Below are positions 1 through 9,594 of a DNA stretch of 64,000 bases, piece by piece (within the stretch, counting starts at the first letter, position 1; each line of letters starts with the position of its first letter). This stretch comes from Flavobacteriales bacterium (lineage in GTDB: Bacteria > Bacteroidota > Bacteroidia > Flavobacteriales > Flavobacteriaceae): the NCBI GenBank assembly GCA_004214175.1, contig SGZH01000001.1, forward strand, positions 1-64,000, read 5' to 3'. Position numbers and translations under genes: made by a program. The notes beneath the pieces are model-generated. The model did not search any database and was not told the DNA's origin. It was given only the letters and a program-made list of their open reading frames with translations.

Positions 1-659
1 GGTCTTCTTAATGCTGTTCTTTTTAAGGCGTCTTCTTCACGCCATTCTTCAATTTTTTTTGAATGACCACTTAACAGTACATCGGGAACTTTCCAGCCTT
101 TATATTCTGAAGGTCGCGTATAAACAGATGGTGCTAATAAACCATCTTGATGAGAATCGGTAAGTGCACTAGTTTCATTTCCAAGGACACCGGGAATTAG
201 TCGTATTACAGAGTCACAAATGATTGCAGATGCTAATTCTCCACCACTTAAAACATAATCCCCGATAGATATTTCCATTGTAATAAATTGATCTCGAACT
301 CTTTGGTCAACTCCTTTATAGTGACCGCATAATATGATAATGTTTTTCATCAAAGAAATTTTATTAGCTGTTCCTTGATTAAAAGTATTTCCATCTGGAG
401 TCATATAAATGATTTCGTCATAATCTCTTTGAGATTTTAATTTTGAAATACATTTATCAATGGGTTCTATCATCATTACCATACCAGCACCCCCTCCAAA
501 TTGGTAATCATCAATTTGATTATAAGAATTTGTTGAATAATCACGAATATTATGAACATAAACTGATACTAATTTTTTCTCAATTGCCCGTTTAAGTATG
601 GACGCTTCAAAAGGGCTTTTTAATAATTCTGGTACCGCTGTTATAATGTCTATTCTCAT
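1..659 (-). CDS. trmD: tRNA (guanine-N1)-methyltransferase TrmD, C-terminus truncated by window edge
   Basis: Minus-strand translation from CAT at 657-659: [29 protein letters not shown]...[16 protein letters not shown]...[32 protein letters not shown]...; typical TrmD. Not in ORF track because it is truncated. Confidence 0.95.
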   Translation of the reverse strand, partial: MRIDIITAVPELLKSPFEASILKRAIEKKLVSVYVHNIRDYSTNSYNQIDDYQFGGGAGMVMMIEPIDKCISKLKSQRDYDEIIYMTPDGNTFNQGTANKISLMKNIIILCGHYKGVDQRVRDQFITMEISIGDYVLSGGELASAIICDSVIRLIPGVLGNETSALTDSHQDGLLAPSVYTRPSEYKGWKVPDVLLSGHSKKIEEWREEDALKRTALRR

Positions 660-744
660 TTTGAGATATTTTATATTATTACAAAAATACATTTAATTGA
701 TTAATTCTATTTTTCAAGTTTAATACAGAAGTATTTTTAAATTA

Positions 745-776
745 ATTAAAAAAAAAGCTCGATATATATCGAGCTT
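745..776 (-). terminator. Rho-independent terminator downstream of the GAPDH gene
   Basis: Perfect inverted repeat AAGCTCGATATATATCGAGCTT (755-776), followed on the minus strand by a long T tract. Confidence 0.8.
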
Positions 777-796
777 AAATAATTAGCTTATTTATA

Positions 797-2245
797 TTAG
801 TAATAAGTAAATCTTCTGACTTTAGATATGTATTTTGCTAATCGGATCACTTGATGACTGTATCCATATTCGTTATCGTACCATACGTACAAAACAGCAC
901 TTTTTCCGTTTTTAGCAACAATGGTAGCATTACTATCATAGATGGAGGGTGCAGATGTACCAACGATATCACTAGACACTAATTCATTATTAAGTGAATA
1001 TTGTATTTGTTCAACCAAATCACCTTCCATAGCATATTTTTTAATAATAGCATTTAGTTCTTCTTTATTGGTTTCTTTTTCTAGTTCTAAATTTAATATT
1101 GCTAAAGACCCATTAGGTACAGGAACTCGAATTGCACTGGAAGTAAGTTTTCCTTCAAATGAGGGTAAAGCTTTGCTAACAGCCTTGCCAGCTCCAGTTT
1201 CAGTGATTACCATATTTAGTGCAGCCGCGCGACCTCTTCTATATTTATTATGCATATTATCGACTAAATTTTGATCGTTAGTATAAGCATGAATTGTCTC
1301 TAAATGCCCATGTTTAACACCAAAAGTATTTTCTATAGCCTTTAAAACAGGGGTTATAGCGTTTGTAGTGCATGATGCAGCAGAAAAAATATCGACTTCA
1401 TTTGGATCGTAATCTAGATGATTAGCACCATGTACAATATTTGGAATTCCTTTTCCAGGAGCCGTTAATAAAACTTTTGAAACTCCATTTGCTTTCAGAT
1501 GACGAGATAAAGCTACATTATCTCTAAAAGCTCCTGTGTTATCTATTACCAATGCATTATTAATTCCGTATTTTGTATAATCGATATCTTCCGGCGCATT
1601 AGCTGATATAATGTATACGGTAGTACCATTTATGATTAAAGCTTTATGTTTTTCATCTACAGCTACAGTACCATTAAAATCACCATGAACTGAATCCATT
1701 TTGAGTAAAGATGCTCTTTTTTCTAAAACAGTTTTATCAATTTCACCTCTTGTTACAATCGCGCGAAGTCTCATTTGGCTTCCTTTACCAGCTTTATTCA
1801 TGAGTTCACGTGATAATAAACGTCCAATACGTCCAAAACCATAAAGGACAACATCTTTTGGAGTGATATTTTCTACGTTATTAGCATCTGTTAATTTTTC
1901 TTTTACAAAAGATAAAGCATTATTATACTTTTTTTCTTCAAGAAAGTATTCATAAGTAAGCTTACCTATATCTAATTTTGAAGGAGGTAAATTAAGAGTA
2001 TTAATAGCTTTAACAATTTCTAAAGAATCAAAGATTGAAACCGGTTTTCCTACAAAATCGTTCGCATATTTATGTAAATTTAAGATGTCACTAATACTAC
2101 GATCAATTAACTGGTTTCTAAATAATACTATTTCAATAGATTTATCATACCATAAATCACTAATAATTTTAATAAATTCAACAGTTGCTTTTCGGCGATC
2201 AGTTTGAAAAGACAGTTCTTTTTCATAAACGTCAACAAAACTCAT
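797..2245 (-). CDS. Glyceraldehyde-3-phosphate dehydrogenase, long form with ~130-aa N-terminal extension
   Basis: YGFGRIGRLLSREL NAD-binding motif, catalytic AASCTTNAITPVLK, WYDNEYGYSHQV; 482 aa versus ~335 aa for classical GapA. Confidence 0.95.
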   Translation of the reverse strand: MSFVDVYEKELSFQTDRRKATVEFIKIISDLWYDKSIEIVLFRNQLIDRSISDILNLHKYANDFVGKPVSIFDSLEIVKAINTLNLPPSKLDIGKLTYEYFLEEKKYNNALSFVKEKLTDANNVENITPKDVVLYGFGRIGRLLSRELMNKAGKGSQMRLRAIVTRGEIDKTVLEKRASLLKMDSVHGDFNGTVAVDEKHKALIINGTTVYIISANAPEDIDYTKYGINNALVIDNTGAFRDNVALSRHLKANGVSKVLLTAPGKGIPNIVHGANHLDYDPNEVDIFSAASCTTNAITPVLKAIENTFGVKHGHLETIHAYTNDQNLVDNMHNKYRRGRAAALNMVITETGAGKAVSKALPSFEGKLTSSAIRVPVPNGSLAILNLELEKETNKEELNAIIKKYAMEGDLVEQIQYSLNNELVSSDIVGTSAPSIYDSNATIVAKNGKSAVLYVWYDNEYGYSHQVIRLAKYISKVRRFTYY

Positions 2246-2275
2246 ATTTTTTTATTTTAAGATTAAAAATTTTTG

Positions 2276-2283
2276 CAAAAATA
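2276..2283 (-). promoter_or_regulatory. Bacteroidota -7 element (TATTTTTG) upstream of the GAPDH gene
   Basis: CAAAAATA on + strand = TATTTTTG on minus, ~30 nt upstream of the start codon; matches TAnnTTTG. Confidence 0.55.
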
Positions 2284-2370
2284 CTTCTTTTAAAGAGTTA
2301 AATAAAGGATAATAGTAAAAATTAAATTTACCAATAATCAAATATTTGAAGTGAACTTGAGCAGATATTT

Positions 2371-3762
2371 TTATCTAAATATAAATGAATTTATTTCCCC
2401 TACTTTATCTATAAAAGTTATTTTAATTGGATTGCTTTCATTTAAATTTTCCAGAATATACTTTGCATCCTCTATCGAAGCGATATTTTTATCATTAATC
2501 TTAATAATGATTGAATCTTCTAAGCCATATCCTTTTAAATTTTTATTTAAAACCTGCCTGATTTTCACCCCATGATCCACTCCAAATAATTTTAATTCTT
2601 CATCATCAGATTCTTTGATTTCCAGCCCGATATAATTTAATTTATAGGTTTCTAATTTAGTTAAAGTAACGGAGATAAAATTTTCAATACCATCTCTTAC
2701 AATAGTCACTAAAATCATATCATTAGGTTGCTTGGATCCCAAATAACCAACCAAGTCTGAAAATTTTCCTATTTTTTGTCCATCAATACTTTTGATAATA
2801 TCTCCTTTTTCAATTCCACCAATATCGGCCCCACTTCCTTTTTCTATCAAGTTTACATATACCCCTTCTGTTTCATCAATATTCAAATCATCAGCAATAG
2901 ATGTATTTAAACTTACCCCAGAAATTCCTAAAATTACTTTTTGAACATAACCATATTCTAAAATATCTTCTATAATTTTTCTTGCATTGTTAGCGGGAAC
3001 TGCAAATGAATAACCGACATAGGAACCTGTTTCTGAACTTATTGCGGTATTAATACCCATTAAATCTCCTTTCGAGTTTACCAGTGCACCACCACTATTT
3101 CCTCTATTTACTGCAGCATCAGTTTGTATAAAAGATTGGATATTCCCATCATATTCATTTAGGTCACGTCCCTTTGCACTTACAATTCCTGCAGTAACAG
3201 TAGATGTTAAATTAAACGGATTTCCGACTGCTAAGACCCATTCGCCAATTTTTAAATTATCTGAATTTCCAAAAGGAACATAAGTTAATTCCTCTTCAGA
3301 TTCTATTTTTATTAAGGCTATGTCAGTACTGGAATCTGTACCTATTATTTCTGCAATATAAGTTTTGTTATTATTTAATGTTACTTCGAGTTCGGATGAA
3401 TTTTCAATGACATGATTATTGGTTACAATGTATCCATCTGCTGAAATAATTACTCCACTTCCTGAACCAATCATTTTCCTAGTATTATTACCTCCAAAAA
3501 AATAATATCTTGAGTTTATATTTGTTTCCTGTGTTGTATTTTTTACATGAACTACAGCATTTACTGTTTTTTCAGCAGCTTCAGTAAAGTTTACGTTTGT
3601 ATTTGATACGTTATTGCTTTCATTTCTGGCAGGAATTATTTTTGAAGCTTCATTTTGGTATATAATAGTCACTTCATCTTTTTTTTGAATGTATTTACTC
3701 CCCAAAAGAGTAATAAAACTTGAAATTATTGCGATATATGTAAACTTGATAATTTGTTTCAT
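2371..3762 (-). CDS. Periplasmic Do/DegQ-type serine protease with PDZ domains
   Basis: GSGSGVIISADGYIVTNNHVI, TDIALIKI, QTDAAVNRGNSGGALVN (catalytic H/D/S motifs), then PDZ-like region. Confidence 0.95.
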   Translation of the reverse strand: MKQIIKFTYIAIISSFITLLGSKYIQKKDEVTIIYQNEASKIIPARNESNNVSNTNVNFTEAAEKTVNAVVHVKNTTQETNINSRYYFFGGNNTRKMIGSGSGVIISADGYIVTNNHVIENSSELEVTLNNNKTYIAEIIGTDSSTDIALIKIESEEELTYVPFGNSDNLKIGEWVLAVGNPFNLTSTVTAGIVSAKGRDLNEYDGNIQSFIQTDAAVNRGNSGGALVNSKGDLMGINTAISSETGSYVGYSFAVPANNARKIIEDILEYGYVQKVILGISGVSLNTSIADDLNIDETEGVYVNLIEKGSGADIGGIEKGDIIKSIDGQKIGKFSDLVGYLGSKQPNDMILVTIVRDGIENFISVTLTKLETYKLNYIGLEIKESDDEELKLFGVDHGVKIRQVLNKNLKGYGLEDSIIIKINDKNIASIEDAKYILENLNESNPIKITFIDKVGEINSFIFR

Positions 3763-3885
3763 TAGCTATAAGATTTTTATTATTTAATAAAATTAACAGA
3801 AACGATATAAATATATTTTCTTTACAATAGATTTTAACTCCCATTTAACAAAGCAATAAGATTTCTATAACGCAAAACCTTTTAA

Positions 3886-3893
3886 TATATTTG
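3886..3893 (+). promoter_or_regulatory. -7 element TATATTTG upstream of dapF
   Basis: TAnnTTTG match 6 nt upstream of the dapF ATG. Confidence 0.55.
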
Positions 3894-3899
3894 TGAAAT

Positions 3900-4676
3900 A
3901 TGATAATTACTTTCAATAAATACCAGGGCACTGGTAACGATTTTGTTTTAATTGACAATAGAAAACTGATTTTTCCAAAAGATAATATTCATTTGATTGA
4001 AAAAATGTGTAGCCGAAAATTTGGGATTGGTGCAGATGGACTTATTTTATTAGAAAATAGTGATACTGTAGATTTTAAAATGGTATATTTTAATTCAGAT
4101 GGTAATTTGGGTTCTATGTGTGGCAATGGTGGGAGATGTATTGTACATTTTGCAAACTTTTTAAACATTATAAACAATAAAACTATTTTTGAGGCAATTG
4201 ATGGTTATCATAAAGCATCTTTTGTTAATGAAATGATATCTTTAAAAATGAATGATGTTAGTAAAATTGATTTAAGAACTGATTATCTTTATTTAGATAC
4301 AGGATCTCCTCATCACATAGAAATGGTTAATGAATTAGAAAATTTTAACGTAGAGGAAAAGGGTTCTTTTTTAAGAAACCATCTTTATGGAATAGAAGGT
4401 TCTAATATTAACTTTGTTGAACAAATTAATGATAATTGTTTTAAAGTTCGAACTTATGAAAGGGGAGTAGAAGCTGAAACTTTATCATGTGGAACTGGAG
4501 CCACTGCTGTTGCAATCGCTATGTTTGAATTAAAAAAAACGTCTTTTAATCATATTCAACTAAAAACCAAAGGCGGTAATTTATTTGTAGAATTTGAAAA
4601 AAATAATTTAATTTATCAGAATATTTATTTAAAAGGTCCTGCTGAATTAATATATAAAGGAGACTGGGAATGTTAA
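3900..4676 (+). CDS. dapF: Diaminopimelate epimerase
   Basis: YQGTGNDFVLIDNR, MCGNGGRC, ETLSCGTGATA motifs. Confidence 0.97.
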   Translation: MIITFNKYQGTGNDFVLIDNRKLIFPKDNIHLIEKMCSRKFGIGADGLILLENSDTVDFKMVYFNSDGNLGSMCGNGGRCIVHFANFLNIINNKTIFEAIDGYHKASFVNEMISLKMNDVSKIDLRTDYLYLDTGSPHHIEMVNELENFNVEEKGSFLRNHLYGIEGSNINFVEQINDNCFKVRTYERGVEAETLSCGTGATAVAIAMFELKKTSFNHIQLKTKGGNLFVEFEKNNLIYQNIYLKGPAELIYKGDWEC

Positions 4677-5197
4677 CGTTAAAAGGACCAAAAATACATC
4701 TAAGAGCACTGGAACCAGAAGATTTAGATTTTCTATATCAATTAGAGAATACTGAATTATTTTGGGAGGTTAGTAACACTACTAGTCCCTACTCAAAATT
4801 CACTTTAAGAAATTATATTGAAAATTCTCATAAAGATATTTATGAGACTAAACAACTAAGACTAATTATCGCTAATACTAAAAAGAGTCAACCAATAGGT
4901 TGTATAGATTTGTTTGATTATGAGCCTAAACACAAAAGAATGGGAGTTGGTATTGTCATTTCCAAGCTTGACGAAAGAAATAAAGGATATGCTCTGACTG
5001 CTGTAAAAATGATCATTAAATATGCTTTCAATCATCTAAATCTACATCAATTGTATGCTAATATTTCAGAGGATAATTCGGCAAGTATTAAATTATTTGA
5101 AAATTCAAATTTTAAATTAACGGGTATTAAAAAAGATTGGATATATTCAAATAAAGGATATAAAAATGAATCAATTTATCAACTAATTAATGAGTAA
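4670..5197 (+). CDS. GNAT family (RimJ/RimL-like) N-acetyltransferase
   Basis: LRALEPEDLDFLYQLEN...IGCIDLFDY...RNKGYALTAVKMIIKYAFNHLNLHQLYANISEDNSASIKLFE. Confidence 0.9.
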   Translation: MLTLKGPKIHLRALEPEDLDFLYQLENTELFWEVSNTTSPYSKFTLRNYIENSHKDIYETKQLRLIIANTKKSQPIGCIDLFDYEPKHKRMGVGIVISKLDERNKGYALTAVKMIIKYAFNHLNLHQLYANISEDNSASIKLFENSNFKLTGIKKDWIYSNKGYKNESIYQLINE

Positions 5198-6236
5198 TCT
5201 AAAAAAAACTATTATAACTATACTGTTATGTGGACTTATTGTAATGGCATCATTTTCTTACTTTGTTTACTCAACTATTTTTGTGTCAAATACTTTTTTT
5301 CAAAATAATGAAGCTCATATTTATATATCGCGATCTTCTAGTTTTAATGATGTTGTAGTAGAAATTTCTCCTTTATTAAATGATATTGAAACCTTTAAGA
5401 CTGTTGCCAATAAAAAGGGTTATTCTTCAAATGTAAAATCTGGCCATTATGTTATAGAAAAGGGGATGAATAATAATGAAATAATAAATACAATACGTAC
5501 TAAAAATATTCCAGTTAAAGTAAAATTTAATAATCAAGAACGTATAGAAGATTTAGCTGGTACTCTAGCTAAGCAATTGGATGCAGATAGTTTATCTTTT
5601 TTAAATGCGATGCTTAATAAAAATTTTTTAAAAGAAAATAATCTTACAAAAGAAACTGCTTTGTGTAATTTTATACCGAACACTTATCAACTTTATTGGG
5701 ACATTACTCCTGAGAATTTTAATAAAAAAATGCTTGATGAATTCAATAAATTTTGGAATAAAAATCGTTTAGAAAAAGTTAAAAACCTAAAATTATCAAA
5801 AAAACAAATTATCAGTCTCGCTGCTATAGTTCAAAAAGAAACTGTTAAAATTGACGAACGTCCAAGAGTTGCAGGTGTTTATATGAATCGTATTAAAAAA
5901 GGAATGCTATTACAAGCCGATCCAACTGTTATTTATTCAAAAAAACTCTCAGAAAATAATTTCAATCAAAAAATAAAGCGAGTTTTATATAAAGATTTGT
6001 TGATTGATTCTCCATACAATACTTATAAATATCCTGGAATTCCCCCTGGACCTATTACCATGCCTGATATTTCAAGTATTGATGCTGTATTAGATTTTGA
6101 AACTCATAATTTTTATTTTTTTGTAGCAGACGTATCTAATTTTGGTTATCACAAGTTTGCTAAAAATTTATCACAACATATCCGTAACAAAAATGAATAC
6201 ACTCAGTGGATTTCAAAACAAAAAATATACAGATAA
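5190..6236 (+). CDS. mltG: Endolytic transglycosylase MltG (YceG-like)
   Basis: Single N-terminal TM, SLAAIVQKET, RPRVAGVYMNRIKKGMLLQADPTVIY, SPYNTYKYPGIPPGPI motifs. Confidence 0.96.
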   Translation: MSNLKKTIITILLCGLIVMASFSYFVYSTIFVSNTFFQNNEAHIYISRSSSFNDVVVEISPLLNDIETFKTVANKKGYSSNVKSGHYVIEKGMNNNEIINTIRTKNIPVKVKFNNQERIEDLAGTLAKQLDADSLSFLNAMLNKNFLKENNLTKETALCNFIPNTYQLYWDITPENFNKKMLDEFNKFWNKNRLEKVKNLKLSKKQIISLAAIVQKETVKIDERPRVAGVYMNRIKKGMLLQADPTVIYSKKLSENNFNQKIKRVLYKDLLIDSPYNTYKYPGIPPGPITMPDISSIDAVLDFETHNFYFFVADVSNFGYHKFAKNLSQHIRNKNEYTQWISKQKIYR

Positions 6237-6275
6237 TACTTAAGGTTCTGTTTTTCAATATATTAAATGTTTTTG

Positions 6276-6283
6276 TATATTTG
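6276..6283 (+). promoter_or_regulatory. -7 element TATATTTG (followed by C)
   Basis: TAnnTTTGC match 23 nt upstream of the next CDS. Confidence 0.55.
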
Positions 6284-6306
6284 CACTCCAAAAAAAATAA
6301 AATAAA

Positions 6307-6966
6307 TTGGAACGTCAAATAAAAAAAATAAACAAACTATTTAGAATTTTTATACTGTTAGTATTTTTAATAATTCTATTTATTGGATTTTCGTTCAATA
6401 AAAAAATAGATTTGACTAATTATAAGACCAATACAACCAGTCTTTGTTATCGGGTCCCTAATTTAGATGAATTAGATTTGTTCTATCCTAAAGAACCTTT
6501 AAACTACATTTATCTTGGAAATTCTTATATAGGGTTTAAAGAAGCTATAGGATTTAAAGAATCTAGAGGAGACTACGACATAGTTAATATTTACGGATAT
6601 CTAGGTAAATATCAGTTTGGAAAAAATACTCTAAAATTAATTGGTATTAATGATGCTGATGAATTCCTTAGCAATTCTTATCTCCAAGAACAAGCCTTTA
6701 CTGCAAATACTGCTAGAAATAAATGGATCTTACGAAGAGATATCAAAAAATTTCAAGGGATACATGTCGGAGGTGTAAAAATTACAGAATCTGGAATTTT
6801 AGCGGCTGCCCATTTAGCTGGAGCTGGAAATGTAAAAAAATATTTACGAAGTGGTGGATCCATTAATTTTAGTGATGCCTTTGGAACTTCAATTGAATAT
6901 TACTTAAAAAAGTTTTCTGGTTACGACACTTCGTTTATAATAGCAAACAGAAAAGCAAAAGCTTAA
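6307..6966 (+). CDS. Membrane-anchored lysozyme/transglycosylase-like protein (putative peptidoglycan hydrolase)
   Basis: N-terminal TM; KESRGDYDIVNIYGYLGKYQFGKNTL resembles lysozyme-like/SLT ES-G...YG-GKYQFG motifs; TTG start assumed. Confidence 0.6.
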   Translation: MERQIKKINKLFRIFILLVFLIILFIGFSFNKKIDLTNYKTNTTSLCYRVPNLDELDLFYPKEPLNYIYLGNSYIGFKEAIGFKESRGDYDIVNIYGYLGKYQFGKNTLKLIGINDADEFLSNSYLQEQAFTANTARNKWILRRDIKKFQGIHVGGVKITESGILAAAHLAGAGNVKKYLRSGGSINFSDAFGTSIEYYLKKFSGYDTSFIIANRKAKA

Positions 6967-6972
6967 CTCTTA

Positions 6973-7683
6973 CTATTTTTGTAAGATAAATAATGTTGGT
7001 CTCTTATGTAAGTCAATTTTTTCTCTTTTCCAGCGATCTACAGTGAATGTTTTAATGTATTCTGTTGGCCATGTTATATCTGCTGCCACACAAAGCTTTG
7101 TTTGTGAATGTAAAGTTTTTATCAAACTTTCTAACATTTGATTGTTTCGATATGGTGTTTCAATGAATAATTGCGATTGCTTAAAATCTGAAGATAATTT
7201 CTCTAAGCGCTTAATTTCTGCTTTTCTTTCTTTTTTATCAATAGGCAAATAACCATTAAAAGAAAAGTTTTGTCCATTTAAACCACTAGCCATCATTGCA
7301 AGTAAAATAGAAGACGGTCCGACTAAAGGAATCACCTTTATACCTTTCAAATGTGCTTGTTCTACTACTGAAGCCCCTGGGTCTGCAATACCAGGACAAC
7401 CTGCATCCGATATTACCCCTATGTGTTTGCCTACCATGCAGGGGTTCAACATTTCTGGAATCTCAGAGTCTAGAGTGTATTTATTTATTGTATTAAAAGT
7501 TAGTAAAGCTTGATTTTTTTTTGGACAAATATTTTTGATAAATCGTCTTGCATTTTTTTCGTTTTCTGCAATGAAGATATCAATATTCTCAATTGTCTTT
7601 TTTACGAGTAGAGGAAGTACTTCAATAGGGTTTGTAGTTCCTAGGGTACAAGGAATTAAATAAATTTTTCCTTTTAAATTCAC
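6973..7683 (-). CDS. SAM-dependent methyltransferase, RsmI-like/tetrapyrrole methylase fold
   Basis: GKIYLIPCTLGTTNP...GVISDAGCPGIADPGASVVEQAHLKGIKVIPLVGPSSILLAMMASGLNGQNFSFNGYLP. Confidence 0.88.
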   Translation of the reverse strand: MNLKGKIYLIPCTLGTTNPIEVLPLLVKKTIENIDIFIAENEKNARRFIKNICPKKNQALLTFNTINKYTLDSEIPEMLNPCMVGKHIGVISDAGCPGIADPGASVVEQAHLKGIKVIPLVGPSSILLAMMASGLNGQNFSFNGYLPIDKKERKAEIKRLEKLSSDFKQSQLFIETPYRNNQMLESLIKTLHSQTKLCVAADITWPTEYIKTFTVDRWKREKIDLHKRPTLFILQK

Positions 7684-7686
7684 TTT

Positions 7687-9054
7687 CTAATTAATAATTA
7701 TTTTTTTGAAAATAGAATGCCCATTGTCTGAGAGTATTTTAACAATGTAAACACCACTTTTCATTGATTCTAATGAAATATTTTTTTCTGGTACTGATAG
7801 GTTTTTTTCAGAGAAAACAATAGCTCCTTTTAAATCAATAATATCAATTTTTGAAATTAAATGTCCATCTAGTGAAATGCGTATATTATTAGATGTAGGA
7901 TTTGGTGTTATTGACACTTGTGATTCAGAAAAACTTTGTGTATCAAAAATCTCTCCACCTTTTACTTTGTGTATGCTACCAGAAATGTCAGCAATATAAA
8001 GTTCACCATTTACATCTCCTCCAAATGAAACCCATGTACCTCCATAATTACCATAGTTAATTAAATTATTATCGTTATCAACAGTACCAATTAAACCATT
8101 TAGATCTGCAAAAAAATATAAATCCTGAATATCACTATATATGTTTCCATGATAGACATAACCACCAGTAATCGAATAACCAACAGAGTGGGTATATTCT
8201 GCCACTGGAAAAGTTAATTCTGAGGGATCTGGACAACCAGTGGTATTATATGTTTGAGATCCTTCGTAGCAACGCCATCCATAATTAAGACCAGCAGCAT
8301 CTGGAGCTACTCTGTTTATTTCTTCTATATCTCCTTGTCCAACATCAGCAATCCATAATTCATCTGATTCACTATCAAAAGAAAAACGCCATGGATTTCG
8401 GACTCCGTATGCCCAAATTTCATCTAAAGCATTAGAATCTCCAACAAAAGGATTGTCAGATGGAATATCGTAATTATTTGCACCATTGCTATTATTAATA
8501 TCAATTCTTAGTATTTTTCCAAGAAGTGTTTGTAAATTTTGAGATCTATTTTCAGGATCACCACCACTGCCACCATCACCTAAACCAATATATAGAAAAC
8601 CATCGGCACCAAATTGAATACAACCCCCATTATGGTTACTGTATGGCTGATCAGCATCAATTATCAATACTGCAGTATTTGGATCAGCAATATTTGAATC
8701 ATTAGCATCCACAGTATATCTGGCTACTTGAGTATCTCCAGTTGTATTGGTATAATTGACAAAAAAATAACCATTATTAGAATAATCAGGATGAAAAGCT
8801 AACCCTAATAATCCGCGTTCTCCACCAGAAGAAATCAAGCTGGTTATGTTTAAAAATGGTTCTGGGTTTATAGTTGCATCCTGATTTAATATTTTAATAA
8901 TTCCTGCTTGTTCAACAATAAATAACCGATCGTCTCCGGCATTTTGAATATCTACTGGACTCGTAAAGCCATCTTTAAAAAGTTCTAAATTTACTTCTTG
9001 AGCATTGGTATAAAATGTTACTGTAAATAAAAGCGTATATAATAAATTTTTCAT
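7687..9054 (-). CDS. Secreted PQQ-dependent/glucose-sorbosone dehydrogenase-like beta-propeller with T9SS type A sorting domain
   Basis: Signal peptide; RGLLGLAFHPDY, SNHNGGCIQFGADGFLYIGLGDGG, WAYGVRNPWRFSFD; C-terminal PNPTSNNIRISL...SGVYIVKILSDNGHSIFKKIIIN (T9SS CTD). Confidence 0.93.
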   Translation of the reverse strand: MKNLLYTLLFTVTFYTNAQEVNLELFKDGFTSPVDIQNAGDDRLFIVEQAGIIKILNQDATINPEPFLNITSLISSGGERGLLGLAFHPDYSNNGYFFVNYTNTTGDTQVARYTVDANDSNIADPNTAVLIIDADQPYSNHNGGCIQFGADGFLYIGLGDGGSGGDPENRSQNLQTLLGKILRIDINNSNGANNYDIPSDNPFVGDSNALDEIWAYGVRNPWRFSFDSESDELWIADVGQGDIEEINRVAPDAAGLNYGWRCYEGSQTYNTTGCPDPSELTFPVAEYTHSVGYSITGGYVYHGNIYSDIQDLYFFADLNGLIGTVDNDNNLINYGNYGGTWVSFGGDVNGELYIADISGSIHKVKGGEIFDTQSFSESQVSITPNPTSNNIRISLDGHLISKIDIIDLKGAIVFSEKNLSVPEKNISLESMKSGVYIVKILSDNGHSIFKKIIIN

Positions 9055-9092
9055 TTTCCTTTTTTTTGAATAGTCTAAAATAGTAAAAAGAT

Positions 9093-9554
9093 TTAAAAAT
9101 GTAAAAAACGATAAGCAATACTGTCACAAGCTTTGTCTAGTAATTGAAAAACATTTTCAAATCCCTGATCTTCATCGTAATACGGGTCTGGAACTTCCAA
9201 GTTTGAGTTTGGAATTAATTCATCTAAAATTAATTGAACTTTATTTCTATCCTCAGTAGTTATTGCCAATGAAAGCACATTTTTTTTATTGGATTGATCC
9301 ATCACATAAATATGATCGAAATTTTTATAATCTTCATAAGTAAACTGTCTTGCCTTTTGGTAGCTAATATCAATATGATGCTTTTTGCTAACGGTAATAC
9401 TTCTTATATCAGGCTTATTTCCAACGTGCCAAGATCCTGTTCCTGCAGAATCTATAAAAAAATTATCACTATTGATTTTGGCTTTTAATAGGCCTTCTGC
9501 AATAGGAGATCGACAAATATTTCCTAGACAGACCATAAGTATTTTAACTTTCAT
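9093..9554 (-). CDS. Low-molecular-weight protein-tyrosine phosphatase
   Basis: MVCLGNICRSPIAEG (C-x5-R-S) and VPDPYYDEDQGFENVF. Confidence 0.96.
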   Translation of the reverse strand: MKVKILMVCLGNICRSPIAEGLLKAKINSDNFFIDSAGTGSWHVGNKPDIRSITVSKKHHIDISYQKARQFTYEDYKNFDHIYVMDQSNKKNVLSLAITTEDRNKVQLILDELIPNSNLEVPDPYYDEDQGFENVFQLLDKACDSIAYRFLHF

Positions 9555-9594
9555 CGAAGAACATATTAAAAAGAAGCAATTTTATTTTTTTGAA

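Noticed and set aside
942-1274. 110-aa ORF antisense to the GAPDH gene
   Set aside because: Shadow ORF on the opposite strand of a well-supported gene, with no recognisable family features.
7687-9054. Possible T9SS gene cluster because several products carry type A sorting domains
   Set aside because: Only cargo proteins are present (7687-9054, 40158-40955, 44277-46001) and they are scattered; no T9SS machinery genes are seen in this window.
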